A stretch of 64,000 bases of DNA from Arbacia lixula (GCA_963669155.1 OZ022593.1:7186672-7250671), one strand, 5' to 3'. Shown: positions 20,339 through 33,618, counted from the first letter of the stretch. Numbers and translations: made by a program. Notes: generated from the sequence alone by a model not told the origin.

Positions 20339-22855
20339 TAAAATTGCTACATCATATTTTATGTTCCCCACGTGGGTGATCGTTTTCCCTTTAAAATGAG
20401 AGTGCATGTCATCCAGGCCAATTTGTGATGTGAGAAGGGTCATGAACTTCCTCTCTCTGTGCAGTATGCACTTTAAGGATGAGGATGAGGTTTGGTGTTA
20501 GATGGTGTCAGAAGTGACAGAAACAGGCAATAAATGGCAGATCCTAGCTGCATGTGGTGACAATCCCATGTGTTATGAATTATTTCTGACAATAGAAAAA
20601 CGGTGAGCTTCTGAATAGTTGTGAAATAATTCTGACTCAACATTGACAGCACTTTCTTTGGCCATCATTTCCAAGTTGAGAATTTCAAAGCTTTTTGTAA
20701 CTTCCTCATTACTCAGCACATTCATGCTCAAGCTTTGATTGGCCTGTTTCTCTTTCTCTTTTGAATTTTTGTTTGCAGAATTAAGTAAGGTGCCCTATCC
20801 AATGCTTCCAAGGTGAAGTCTAGATATGTTCATGTTTGTTTTTCTTTGTTCAAAAAATGTGTTTGTTGCATGTGCAACTCATCTTCATGACAAATGTTAT
20901 AATGGCTCAAGTGAGTGTATGAATGGTTTTGATATTTCATCCTTTTGATATTCCATCTTTTTTGTATAAATATATTCCATAAAAAATATTCCATCCTTTT
21001 TTGTATAAAACTAATTGTTGCTCAATTTTCTTGTTTCTTTTCATGTGTTCCTTGCATCATGGCCTCTTTTCCATACCATAAACATCTACAGGTAAGCAAA
21101 ATCACTTCTCAGCTGATATGTACTATTACTTGTAACATATTGTGTGACCCATTTTTTTGCCGCAGTGTTTATGGATGTCAGTATGTTTTTGGATTGTCCA
21201 TCAGTCCATCAGTTGGTCTGTTGGTCAGTTGGTCTGTCAGTTCGTCTGTCTGTGTGTCTGTCTATCCATCTGTCTGGATCTTGTTTACTAACATTTCACT
21301 TTTAACATGATAACTAGCAAAATGCTCATCAAATTTTATCAAACTGTACAATTATTATATGTGACAGCATAATTAATTTAGTTATTGGGTCATTTTTTTA
21401 ATGATAACTCAAGAAATGAAACTCAAGACACTAGATTTCTTTAAACTTGGTATAATGATAATGCATGACAGAACAATTTAGTGATTTCTTTTGGTCAGAT
21501 AAGTTGAAGGTGTCAGATCAAGGTCAAATTGTGAAATGTTGCTTTATGTGATAAATTGTTATTATATTTGACCAAATATCACCAAATGTGCTACAATGAT
21601 AATATATGGCACGTCTCTCTCTCTCAATTGAGTTGTATGTCATAGCCAAATAGCATATTTAATGCCTATTAAGGTCCATTCACAAATTCATGCAGTTTGC
21701 ACCTGCTACTTGCTATGATGGTTATCCTGTTGGGACATTCACCCCTTTCTCCACTGTAGTAAAGTATAGGACCCTCTTAGCATTTAAACATCTTTACCCC
21801 CTATCCATTTTCCTGCCTTGCCAAGGGGGGAAACATTGGTAAAAAACTTGTGACAGACTTAAAAGATTAATGTTAATTGGTCCTCAGGGCTGGTAGGATT
21901 GTAGCTCTCCTTCAAAGTCTTCCTCATCTCATTAGGGGCTGCAGCTGGGGTGAGACATGAGCACTGTGGTTCCCTTTCACACTGACTCATGGTAACATAG
22001 GGCACCTGCTCAGTTAGCCGAGGTTTAAAGCAAAACGAACCCTGATCAGAAGTTCAATTCAATAACTGTAGATAAATCATAGAAACAAACTTGAACAAGT
22101 TTGAGGAATTCTGACATATTTTTCACAAAGTTTCATACATTTGTGAATGTTGTCATTGCTAGCACATAAGTGTGATCATTAATCCTTTCTTTGTCAGACA
22201 AAATGTGCCTCTGCAGGATTTGTGTGTACTCCTTGTGAAAGAAGGCACTTGGGAGACTTCAATTGTCCATAAGAACATACTATGCAGTCTTTAAATTGTT
22301 ATCATGTGTCATGTGTAAACGAGCCAATGCCCAGAACAATCACTTCAGTCTTTAGGATGTTTTTACAACTTTTCTGAATCTGTTCTCTAATTTTGTGTAA
22401 TTCTATTAGAATTATCTTGTTATCGGGGCTTCATTCCTCTATAAACTATTTGAGTCTTAAATGACCAATGCCCTAAAGGGAAGTGGTCACATTAATGTTG
22501 ACCTTGAGACAATAACTGATATAATGACCTGACTAATGCATCCACCTCTTTATGATCAAGCAATTACAAGCATGTCTGTGACTATAGTGATGCATGCTTT
22601 CTATTGACCAGACGGCACTGTTATGATGAGTAATGCATAGATGCACATTGAGTTTTTATTGTTGTCCGCATTTTATACATGACTGTTCTATTTAAATGTA
22701 GGATTGTGCACAATGATTTTGCTCACTGCAGAAAATGTATGAAATCTAATGTAAGTATGCATGTTCTTGTGGCAAGCATATCAAAGTAAGATTAAGTCAA
22801 TTCTAGACTAAAGTATTCATAAAATGTGAAATACTGCAAAGTTTTCATGTTCGCA
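20339..22855. other. No supported gene; one weak exon candidate
   Basis: Mostly unique-looking sequence. A strong pyrimidine-rich acceptor ends at 20778 (see candidate exon 20779-20812). Around 21185-21290 the sequence is a degenerate gtctgt/cagt simple repeat. Confidence 0.5.
20779..20812 (+). other. Candidate 34-bp exon, very tentative
   Basis: Preceded by a clear polypyrimidine tract and tttgcag, followed by AAG|GTGAAG. One frame is open across it (LSKVPYPMLP). The peptide is not recognised. Such signals arise often by chance in 64 kb. Confidence 0.15.
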
Positions 22856-23126
22856 TACACATACAATCCCATACACACGTGCACGCACGTGCACACAAGC
22901 GCACACTCGCACGCGCGCGCACACACACACACACACACATACACACACATACACACACATACACACACATACACACACATACACACACATACACACATAC
23001 ACACATACACACACATACACACACATGCACACAAAAACACACACACACACATACACACACATACACACATACACACACATTCATTCATCCACTCACATAC
23101 ACACATATACACAAACACACATACAA
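22856..23126. repeat. CA-rich microsatellite (CACACATA)n
   Basis: About 270 bp of CA repeats with regular TA interruptions. It begins with an alternating purine-pyrimidine GCGCGC stretch near 22912-22920. The cysteine/histidine-rich ORFs here are artefacts. Confidence 0.93.
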
Positions 23127-25191
23127 TGTATGTCATTGCTCGGGTCAGGGTGACATTTGTGGGATCCCTTCTTTAATGGAGTGACGTATAACAGCATGAT
23201 GGTCATACTTGGCAAATCTTATCACCAAGGGATTTGCATGATCACCAGAGTTTTGTGTCAAATGAAGATTAGTTTGTGTACATGTGTCTTTTTGTCTATA
23301 TGTCTGTCTGTATAGATGATATATTCCAGCAGACCTGATGTATGTTCCTATCAATGATTATAGCTATCATGTCCTAAAATTGTAGTAGTTTTTAAAGAGA
23401 GTTTCAAGAGATGAAAAAATCACAATTACACTTGTTCATGTTTTGTAGTAACTACATATTTCATCTACTGTAGACATAAAGATGGTCTTTTGTTATCTTC
23501 AGTCTTTTTTTTCTGTCTTTAATAAGATAAGATGAAGAAATGATGGAAAGTGGTAATAGAAATTGTGGAAATAAATAATGAAAACAGAATTGAAATGAGA
23601 TGGTTGAAATATAAATAACTCAAAGAAAAATGTAGGTGAGGGGAAGGGCAGATGTAATCTGTATGTAGCAAGTACTCTCACAGAGGCAGGGTTTGGAAAC
23701 TCATAAATAAGCCCTAATATTTGGCCGGGTAGGCAGATCCGGAATTGTCATCAGAGACTGGCACAGTTTCCAGTTGATAGAGATGTCGCCACCAGGTTGT
23801 GGACTGATTGTTTGGAGATAACATTATGACTTCAGTAGATTTGGCCAGATGATGAAGTCTGGTTTTGGCAGAAGAAGGCACACTCCGTTGCCTAATAGAG
23901 CTTCACTCTTTATGTGCCACGTGTGAATTAATTCCCCAGTAATACACGCAAATTCCATTGAGCTAAATTTGGTCAGGAACAGGAAGAGTTAAGGGTAGTG
24001 GATAGTGGTGCTACTTTTTAAACCTTACATCATGAAAGGAACACTTTCAGGAATGTTCAAAAAATGCTCTCTTTTGCAATACTCCCTGAGCCCATGTGCA
24101 ACCGTTTCAGTTTGGATAGTGTGTTCGCAAGCTTATGGACCAAAGTATTTTGGTATTTTGTGCCAACACTAATCAAGCACATTATCTCTCTGATCTAATA
24201 TCCTCGTCTACAACATTAATGCAATTTCATGCCTCCAGAGTATGTAATATACAGCATAAACATGCCATGGTATTAATCAGTGTAGTATTTTGGGTGACCA
24301 GGGAATAGAGGAAGGTTATTCATGACTTGCAGATTCTATGTCAGGAGAACGCTCAAGACAAAAGATGAGTTTCAGCGTATTTTGTAGGTTGCATTGGCAT
24401 CATGACAGACGGTTACCATTATTAGTGTTTGGACCATGTCATATAGACAATTAAGGATGTTTGTTTACAATATTGCGTACTACAAATTTAAAATTATATT
24501 TATGCAGAATTTAAAATCTTGATGTGCCATGAATGGATTTTTTTTTCATCAGCAATACACACTAATCCCATAGAGCAGAATTTCACCAGGCACAGCATAA
24601 GTTAAAAAGATATCAACAGTTTATTGTATTGTTTTGTCTTTTAAACAAATCACAAAACTCTTCATTTTCAGCCCTCAATGCACACAGCTATCAAAAAGCA
24701 TGAAAGGCAACATTTTTTTTTAAATCCACCTTGAATCTATGAAAAGAAAATAAGACACATTCAAAAGCTACCGAGGACATAGTATGAAAGTGAACAATTA
24801 CATACTTTACATTCATTTACCTGTCTGGAAGTTATCAATAAAGGCACCTGTCACACATTGATTAGAAGTTGACTTACATAATATACATTTTGAGTATTCA
24901 ATGTGAATATCAATCAAAGCCATGACAGATTAATTGAATTCTTCCCATGTTATGTGAATTATGTGATGAACATTATATTCGCAACATGCGTGCAATCTTA
25001 ATATATAGCCACGGCCACTGCACAGTTGGAAACTTCAGCTACCCCCAATGTGTCATGAACTGTATCCAGTGAGAAATTCAGCTTAACTCTTCAAGGATCA
25101 TTCATACTGTTTGAACCCTTTGCTATGACATCTATAGACCAGCACTCACAGCTTAAAACAAGATTATTTGGGGGTAGCAAACAGTGTGCAA
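23127..25191. other. No gene seen
   Basis: About 2 kb of AT-rich unique-looking sequence with no repeat shared inside the window and no supported exon. Confidence 0.55.
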
Positions 25192-25416
25192 TACAGCTCA
25201 AAGGAATTGGCATAGGGAAAGGGAAAGGCAAGAAAGGGAAGGAGCCGCTGTTTTAAACCGCGGTATATTTTGTCCAGTTCAGCATGAAACACGATGCTTT
25301 AGCCTATAAAGTATCATGTTTCATGCTGAGCTGGACAAAATATACCACGGTTTAAAACTGCGGCTCCTTCTCTATATTCCCTTTTCTTTTCCCTATGCCA
25401 ATTCCGTTGAGCTGTA
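25192..25416. mobile_element. 223-bp foldback with short loop
   Basis: Left arm from 25193 (acagctcaaaggaattggca) and right arm to 25415 (tgccaattccgttgagctgt) pair over about 103 bp at roughly 90 percent, separated by about 17 bp. TA at both outer borders is compatible with a MITE. Only one copy was noticed. Confidence 0.75.
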
Positions 25417-26592
25417 GTGTACATGTGCACAGTGTGTGTCACACTATTGATAAACCTTGTAGGGTCCATGGACAATGGATAAATGTTGATTGCAACTGGT
25501 TACTTGCGAGCATCGCCGGGTGTCCACTGGAAATTTTGCATTGTAAGTAAAAGGGGATGCCAGTTTATGCAAGCTTTCACGCATCGATTCTGCGGGGAGA
25601 TGTCATTATTTAGCTGCTATGCTTACTTGCAAACTTCACGCACGTATGCGGCATGCAGCGAAATGGCTAGCCACGATCAGGGCCGAAGGTTTAGTTTTGG
25701 TAAGGATTGTGCATTCTAACCAGGCGGGTAAATGCGTAAGTGCCCGAGAAAAAATACACATAGGTAAGTGTGTGTTTTGCACGGAACGCAATATGGCAGC
25801 GCGCTAGGGATACATACGCATGAAAGCCTTTAATACCGCTTTTGATAAAATCCTGCTCTAACAACATTTTTCCAAAGAAGTTCCACAAATATGATTTTGA
25901 ATGATAGCTAAACAATTTTAACTACTGATTACATGCACCAACCATATTCAATTAAAATGTCAAAGTACTTAAAACAAGCCGATATTGGTACATTTGGGGA
26001 CAGGGTTTACCCGGATTTTGTAGTAACTGGGTTAAAATGTCCAAATATACCACCAGGAAATACAATTCTGGCATAACATATATCTCAACCTCGAAGGGAT
26101 ATATATGTGTCCTACATGCATCTTAAAAACATGAGTTGTATTTATATACGTTTTTCTTGATAGAATAGTAATAAATCACATTGCTTTAAGTTTCTGTCCA
26201 CATAATTCAGTGAGGTTCTGTTCATCATGAATATTCATAATTACATACAACTGATCAATGAACTTTGTAAGCCATTGCCATATGCTACTTTACAGAATTT
26301 TGGGGCGTTTTAATTATTTGAAATCAGACCAGTCCCATCCTTGAGCGCCTCCTGATGAGTGCATCCATGAATCATTTGAAGAACTACCCTGCGTGATGTT
26401 GTCACTCATTGGCAGACATCCCAGATTACTAGAAAGTAGGAGGAAAAGGCAAACTTATCACGATTGCTAGCACAGCTCATCTTTGATGAATTAGCGTCAT
26501 GTGGCGTTGGATATTACACCATCCTGTGCCCGCAGACGTCGACAAATGTGGTCAAATTGAAAGACATCATTCATTGTGACTTCCTATTCAGA
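25417..26592. other. No gene seen; CpG-richer stretch at 25480-25810
   Basis: 25480-25810 has more CpG and GC than its surroundings, but no recognised frame or element end. The remainder is AT-rich. Confidence 0.45.
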
Positions 26593-26616
26593 CTTCAATT
26601 CAATTCAAGCTTTATT
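26593..26616 (-). repeat. Probable 3' tail of a non-LTR retrotransposon
   Basis: On the minus strand, AATAAA is followed by GCTTGAATTGAATTGAAG, i.e. a polyadenylation-like box plus a short satellite, as seen at the 3' end of CR1/RTE-type elements. No reverse transcriptase frame is attached. Confidence 0.35.
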
Positions 26617-26644
26617 CATCTCAGTGCGATGTAGTTAACTCTGT

Positions 26645-26818
26645 ATATAAAGGCCATTCAAGGGAGACCAGAACTGTGGTCTTTATGAACAGGTGCTCTT
26701 ATATACAGGGTACTGTAAATAAGATTTTGATAACAAACAATTTAAAGGGAAGCTTAAATGTCTTTATAGTCAGGTGGTCCTTTTATGAAGGTGGCCGCTA
26801 ACGCAGGTGCTACTGTAT
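26645..26818 (+). repeat. Dispersed repeat family L
   Basis: Second copy of the family at 19382-19613 (aaagggaagcttaaatgtct ... gtcaggtggtcc ... gctactgtat). Confidence 0.6.
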
Positions 26819-27152
26819 ACAGTAAAGCAATGAATACAAAAATGAACATGCATAGAGGAGATCTATATGATACACAATACAATATCGCATGAGAAGCTGA
26901 AAGCCAGGAAGGAGTGATATTTATATAAAGAGCTGAAAAGATCATATTTATTGATGAAATCAATTGTTAAAACATGATACCATTAACCCGAACTCCAGTT
27001 ACTAAAATAAAAGACAAGACAGAACAATGCAATACAGTGCGAGCAAGGTAAAATCAAGTAATGTTGAATGTATATTTGTTTAGTTTTTATGTTTCATTAG
27101 GAGGTGAGCTGCTGGAAATAGGGCTGAAAGCCTGGGCAGGGATAACGGTTAT
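26819..27152. other. No gene seen
   Basis: AT-rich sequence; nothing recognisable. Confidence 0.5.
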
Positions 27153-27154
27153 TA

Positions 27155-27517
27155 GGGAGCTTTCGTTATAACCCCGCGGACGAAAACGAGAATAGTCAGC
27201 AATCTGTTCTAGCCGTCCGTCCGCGGTTAGTCACAGGCACTTTCGCTAAATAAGACAGAGAACGCGAACGGCGGTGCGTGGGACGTCATCTGAGCCCCTG
27301 ACGCTCCCCGACCCGGGCGCATGTGCGATTTGCAATTACATCATCTGTACGGGCGCTGATTGGCAACTGTCCGCAACTCCTCGAGAACGAAAAATCTCAA
27401 AATTCCCGTTCTCGATTCCTCGCGCGGACAGCGAGGTGGAGGGTGGCGCATGCGCAGATTGATCTTGGTATTGGATTACCGTTCTGGAGCCCATCCATCC
27501 TCAAAACGAAAGCTCGC
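27155..27517 (-). mobile_element. Family D GC-rich MITE with TA ends
   Basis: 363 bp between TA dinucleotides (27153-27154, 27518-27519), ends GGGAGCTTTCGTTATAACCC ... AAACGAAAGCTCGC. It is in inverse orientation to 13497-13900, with the same central blocks (cgcatgcgcaga, gtacgggcgctgattgg). Confidence 0.85.
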
Positions 27518-27519
27518 TA

Positions 27520-27790
27520 GTATGTCGGGGCAGACAGAAAGGCACATGTCTGCAAAAAGGGGCAGGATCTGAACTAAATGCCCTCCTGCAGTGAGATTTA
27601 TATATCAGACAGATCAATTGGAAATGAATGATTAACTCAGGGAGGGACATGGTGATGCCGAACTGACTCACGGAAACCAAGGTGGGTATGCATTCGAAAA
27701 TGAACAGGTGATTTACACATACTAGACGGATATCATGGGCTGGCCAGCGGAAAATCACCCAAGGGCTTGGGCCCTTTTCACGGCCACTAT
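27520..27790. other. No gene seen
   Basis: Nothing recognisable between the two elements. Confidence 0.5.
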
Positions 27791-27943
27791 AGGTGCATCT
27801 GCATTACCCCGATCAAACAAAATAGCGAGCCAGTTTGTTGATCCCGGAAACTAGCCAGAAGTTGCAATCGTGTCTTCACTAGCTCAAAACTCGAGATGCT
27901 TTATCCGATGTTCGCGCTTGTGCAGTGTGCGACTGAAATAGGC
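27791..27943 (+). mobile_element. Family K MITE, left end only
   Basis: aggtgcatctgcattacccc ... aatagcgagc ... gaagttgcaatcgtgtcttc ... gtgcgactgaaatagg matches the left part of 62232-62745. The right part is absent. Confidence 0.65.
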
Positions 27944-29084
27944 AAATAAGAAATATTTCTGGACAGAGACTTGCTGTTAACACCGCCCCCCCGTAAAAAA
28001 TAACAGAAACAGTTGAAGAACAGTTTTTAAAAAGTTTGAAGAAGATAGTTTTGAAATGTAAGAAATGAGCAAATATGACATGAGACTGTTTTGCTAAGCC
28101 AAACAAGACTAATCGTGCTTTGCCGATAAAAAGACTTTGCGTTGTTTCAACTAGTTTGAAAGTATGGTAAGTTCAGCTTAAAATGTTCGTATGACATCAA
28201 ATGTAATAAACACCGTCTTCCTGGAACATTGAATCAGAGGTTTTTGTGTTCAAACCACTTAAAGGGAGCCTACTGTCTCACATATGGCATTGTACAGGTG
28301 TTGCCAATTTAAGGAGTGTCAAATCGCAACCTCCAACTTTTACTACCTGTCTGATATTGCTGTAATTGTCTCTGATCTGCCTCTCTTAATTTGTCTGCTG
28401 TTATTGAAATCAAAATCACATGAAGGGTCAAGAATCCCTTAATCAGAGACGGATGTTTGTTGTGAAGAAACAAAAAAGTCCCTCCTTGGTTTTCATTGCT
28501 TGACTGAAGTAAGAAAAATAAAGCTAATATTTTTTCAATTCCATTACCCCAAATTGTATTTAGATGGGGACAGGTTTTTCACTTCAAACCCTTTGACACC
28601 AAGGATGCCAGTCTTGATGAAATATCCTGTTTTTGAAGCGGGGATTGGGTGTAAGGGGAATACTTCATCCAGGCACTCTCTTCACACACACACATACAGA
28701 AGACCCTGGACTGGGAAATACAAATTGAGATCCGCTGTACTTTTAAATATAGACAGTTCTTGAGTAATTCAAACATTATTGTTCAAAACAAATACATGTC
28801 TTTGTCTTGTGCCTGTATATCTCATCTGTAATCCCACTTTTAACTGTAGCAATATGAGCCTATGGATTTTTATTAATCTTTCCTATCCCTCATTTCCAGT
28901 TTTACTGGAGCATGAATAGTAATTGTGATGATTGCACAAGAGATAAAAACATTGCTCCAAATTTGGTGCCAGAAGAGAGTTAATTTTGTTTCAGGAAATA
29001 TAAACTGATGGATTAGGATCAGTATCATCTCCGTCAAGATATTTGCTTCAGAGAGAACTGGTATGAGAACATAGAAGAGAATAA
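27944..29084. other. No gene seen
   Basis: AT-rich unique-looking sequence without a supported exon. Confidence 0.55.
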
Positions 29085-29357
29085 TGGATGAAAGAGTGAA
29101 AGAGAGAAAGAGAGAGAAAGAGGGAGGGGGAAAGGAGGGGTGAAATAGCAAAGAAAGAGGGAGAGAAGAGGGAAAGAGAGGAAAGGGAGGGAGAAGACAA
29201 AAAGACAGACAGAAAGAGAGACAAAGTAAAGAAGGAAGGGGAGGAGTGAGAGAAAGAGAGAAAGAAAGATAAGCAAGAGAGAGGGAGAGGGAGAGAGAGA
29301 GAGAGAGAGAGAAAGAAAAAAAGAGATAGAGAGAGAGAGGAGAGAGGGAGAGAGACA
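29085..29357. repeat. GA-rich polypurine tract
   Basis: About 270 bp of G and A on the plus strand (gagaaagaga variants, pure GA near 29290-29315). The serine/leucine-rich minus-strand ORFs are artefacts. Confidence 0.9.
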
Positions 29358-30429
29358 CTGAAGTTTGTTGACATCTATGAAAATGAGGTTTGACATTGAT
29401 GTGCAAAATTCTAGTCACAGGCCATGCAAAAGATATTATCATAAAAAAAACCCTTTGACTTAGTCATACAACCCTCTTATCAAAGAGAAATTGCAAGCTA
29501 GCCAAAGTTGTCTAGGAAATCATAATTTTCAGATGTTATTGTTACCCCATGGACTGACAGTTGTATTTATTAAATACGAAGCAGAATATTCTTTTTTCCT
29601 GCCAGTGTAGAAAAAAGGTTGTGTTTATGATATCAATCAGTGAATAATGATTTACATATTGGGTTTCAACCCTAACATAAGGATTTATGAGTGTATATCG
29701 AGAATATATTGAGTGAAATATATGGTATGGGTTACGTGTTGAGTAATACGAGATGTAAGCATATGCTGTGATGTAAAGAATATGGGTGAAAGTGGCATGT
29801 TTAATCAAGTTAGGGACGTCCTTACTCTTGCTTACATTTTCTACAGAGCTGCCAACTATCAGTTATTTTTGCTGTACTTACTATATAAATGATGAAATAT
29901 ATTGACTAATTTTTTGCAATGTATGATAATGAAATAGAGTAAAGGTGTTCATGTTTTTCAGTGCAGAACTTACAAGTGTGATTATCAACCCTCTTTCACC
30001 GTTTCCTCTCTTTAAAATATGATTTTTATGTACTGAATTTTCATGCATTATGTTAATTTGCATTGGTGTCATGATTGCTGTGTTCGTGAAAGATTGTTGT
30101 TTAAGTGGTGATTGCTGCATAACTAGTGCATTACTTGTATTTGGTCGCTTTTGCTTAAAGGGAGTAAATAGTTAAATGCTAAGATAATGGGACCAATCCT
30201 CACAACACTTCTGCCATAACCAATCATCCCGTTCTCATCAGATTTCAGGATCAAGCGTATAAGACGGCTTGAAATTATAAAGTCCTCATTTATCGTGGTA
30301 TCAGACCAATATATAGAACCTATAATCATGGCAGAAGTTTTCTACCACAATGTTACCTCTCACCACCTAAACACTACAGAATTTTAATGTTAATTTTAGT
30401 ATATTACTTCTATTGGCAAATCTGTGTGC
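29358..30429. other. No gene seen
   Basis: AT-rich sequence with short ORFs only. Confidence 0.55.
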
Positions 30430-30910
30430 TTAAAGGGATACTTCACCCTGAAATTTTGTTTGTTTCAATCAAAGCAGACACATGAAAGAAACATATGAGT
30501 GAAGTTTCGATGAAAATCCATCAAAAGATAAGAAAGTTATGATCTTTTAAAGATTTTATTGTGTGACGTCAGAAGTGAGGTGCTCTCCCATAGGCTGTGT
30601 ACAATATTTTTTGTGAAAATATGCATTTTCTAACAAAAATATGCATCCTTGTAACTGTGCATTTGATACATCATCAGAAATACGTTTTTACACACATTCC
30701 CTTGTCAAAAACAGAAAAAAAGAGCAATTTATGTAATTATATTGTACACAAGATATGGGAGAGCACCTCGCATGTGACTTAACAACATTTCAAAATCAAT
30801 TAAATTAATTTTCCTTTGACCTACTTTTGTCAAACCTTCACTAATATGTTTCTTACATGTGTCTGCTTTTATTGAAACAAAAATAATTTCAGGGGGAACC
30901 ATCCCTTCAA
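30430..30910. mobile_element. Family C MITE, most complete copy
   Basis: 481 bp. Starts TTAAAGGGATACTTCACCCT and ends ttcagggggaaccatccctt. Arms pair through tgaaagaaacatatgagtga / tcactaatatgtttcttaca, and gtgctctcccata / gagagcacctcgc. The right border reads TTCAA where TTAA would be expected, perhaps one mutation. Confidence 0.85.
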
Positions 30911-31761
30911 CCTTGCCAACTGTAGCCTGATGAAGACTGCAAGCTCTTTCAAGACAATCCATTCTGAAGACATAACCCTTTCCCCTTTTATCTCAATATT
31001 CAGCAGAAAAGCCAAACACTGCAATCCATTTCCTACCATAAAACTGACCTCATGCTGTTTAGTCAGTATTATTCCAAGAAAAGAAAACATGAATGATTGA
31101 GGCTGGGCTTCTGTGTGTCTTGCCCCAGAGTTCACTAACCTGAGCAACTCAGTCCCAGGCAATGAAATCCTTGTTGGGTATTAGAGGGAACATGTTGATG
31201 GTTTCCTGCCACTGAAATCCAGCTATTAGCCAGCCCGATCAGCTGTCTCGCCCCCATATACATTTTATGCTCTGATGAATGAATGAAAGGCGTAATCTTG
31301 TTGTTGTGACTGTTCTAAATCCTTGATTTAGATTTTTTTTTTTGGCAAGCTTAGAGTTGTTGATAATATCATCCTTCTTTAGTTTAATTTGGAAAGTAAT
31401 GACACATTTTCTGTCACTTGTCTGTGATGAAATATTCATGAGAAAGTCTGATCTTTCAACTTTCTTTTTATTATTTTACCCTTTAATCTCCACAGTCACA
31501 AACTGTCTTCCTTTGAATGTAAATGATAAAAAGATACACAATATACAGACTAATGTTAAAGAAAATCAGGTTCAGATGAGGTGGGCCTATTTTGGTCTCT
31601 TTGTAATGAACACTAGAATCATAAAAATTGATTTTCCAAATAAATCAATCAGGAAATCCTCAAATCCTCAAACTGGTGATACAAGTCTGGTTCTCCTCGT
31701 CATCTGGTGTGTCTTGGGTGAGCTGTAGAAGAAAGTAGGATACCGTAGCCAGACTGACCCC
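30911..31761. other. No gene seen
   Basis: Unique-looking sequence; no supported exon. Confidence 0.5.
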
Positions 31762-32175
31762 GTGTCCACACACAAACAATTAATCGTATAGCTTATTCCA
31801 AAATGGTTTAGCTACACGACAAAAATCTGTGTGCCGACGCTTACTAACTGTACGTCCTATAACTGGGCGGAGTTTATCGTGACCGCTTGCACAAAAGGAG
31901 ACCTGGGCCAATCAACTCAACCTAGTGCCCGCCCACCGTTGGCAGGCAGACAGCATAAAACAACAACATGCGCAGTAGCAATCTGCGCACCTATGTCGAG
32001 TTTCGGTATAGATTTGTGTGTGGGGACACCCTGTTCGTTAGACAATGATTCCTTATCATGTTTCGGTATAGATTTGTTACTGTGTGGACATTTGTCCGCT
32101 ATATAATGATTATTTATACGTTTCTTATAGCGTTTTGGTATAAACTTTTCTGTGTGTGGACATGCTGCCTGTTAC
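31762..32175. mobile_element. Inverted-repeat element with three internal ~60-bp repeats
   Basis: Outer ends gtgtccacacacaaac and tttctgtgtgtggacatg are inversely related. Inside, tttcggtatagatttg recurs at about 32002 and 32060, and as a variant at about 32132, each followed by gtgtgg-aca and a attatttata-like segment. A related but diverged piece lies at 32818-33090. Confidence 0.55.
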
Positions 32176-32201
32176 TGCAGCAGGGCATGGTTATTGTAAA
32201 G

Positions 32202-32571
32202 TTAAAGGGCATATACATTACAGGGAATGCAAAAAAGCTTCAAATGTAATTGTTAGCAATCTTCGTGCCAATGGTCTTAAATTCATGTATTGTCTATTTT
32301 AGAAGCTTGCTGAAAGTTATTTGCCCTCAAATGATCTACATTTGGAGTAATGAGTGATTAAATCACAAATCCTCCAAATGTTCGGGCGAACATTTTGAGG
32401 ATTTCATCATTAATCATTAAGTACTACAGATGTGGATAGTTTGAGGGCAAATAACTTTCAGCGAGCTTCTAACATGGACAATACATGAATCTAATACCAT
32501 TGGCAAGAAGATTGCTAACAATTACCTTTTGAAGGCTTTTTTGCCTTTCCAGTACAGTATATGCCCTTTAA
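32202..32571 (-). mobile_element. Family A palindromic MITE
   Basis: 370 bp bounded by TTAA. The atcattaatcattaag variant is in the right arm, so this copy is oriented opposite to the one at 11567. Centre gttcgggcgaac. Confidence 0.9.
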
Positions 32572-33618
32572 TATTAGAAGTGCCTTACATCCTTGCAGGC
32601 AGGCTAAAGTAGGCAAGGAAGGGGAAGAGATTAGTGTGAAGTAAGAAGTGCTGTGAATCACGCCAGATTTCTTGCTTCTGGTCAACGTCCTCTCCTCCTT
32701 CGTGTCCTGTGGTGAACTCGCAATCTCAGAGAGGGTATATGTCTTTCATTCTAAAAAGCTATGTCCTTTATCAGTCTGTCCATGCGTATGTGTGTGTTTA
32801 TGTATGTTTGTACGCATATGTGTGGACACGACTAATGATATGTCATATAACAAAACGCTGTATAAAGAAACACGGGTCTGGGCATCGTTTCGAACTAGAA
32901 CAGTATAGAGAATGATGCTTAATCACGGTAATTCACTGTGTGTGTGGGCATCACCAACGATATGTTGTATAACTGGGCGGGGCTTAGCATGACCGTTCGC
33001 GCAAAAGACCCTAAAACTAGAGCACGCTCTTCCATTTCGGTATAGATATACAATTTTGTTTGTGTGTGCATGTGGACATCCTGTATAGGTCCCTATATTG
33101 AAATGAACTTATTTTTTGCTTTATCGTCATGGTGACCTGAGACAGTGAAGGAAAGTGATCAATCTTTGACAAGTGTGGCTTTACCTGAGAGTGTCTGCCA
33201 ATACCTGGATCAGGACCAGGTTACCTCACCTGCTGGCTTTATTTTCATCCAGCCTCCATTTCCATTCCTCATCTTCCTCCCCTTCCCCGATAAACTTGAC
33301 CCCAGCTCTACTAAGAATACCCCTAGTCTGTAACAGAATGTCTGTTTTTAAACAATCCAATCGCATGATTGATGCCCGCCCAGGTGTGGTGTTATCGTGA
33401 AGGTAGATTCTCCATTGTGTCGTCGGATATCAGGACAGATGGACGATCAGAAAAGCTGGAAATAAACTGCGAACCCCTGTCTGTAGCCTAGCTCCTAGGC
33501 TTTGACATCTGTTTCTTTCTAATATGCTGTTACAACCTCGCAAAGTCTGGACATATAAACTATTCCTTCTTCCATTTGTGATCTACCCTCTTTCCTCCTC
33601 TTGTAAGGGATAGTCTAT
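32572..33618. other. No gene; repeat piece at 32818-33090
   Basis: 32818-33090 shares tgtgtggaca, aactgggcggggctta and tttcggtatagat with 31762-32175. No exon was recognised elsewhere. Confidence 0.45.

Noticed and set aside
22792..23184. Cys/Val- or His/Thr-rich frames of about 80-116 codons
   Set aside because: Direct translation of CA/TG microsatellite.
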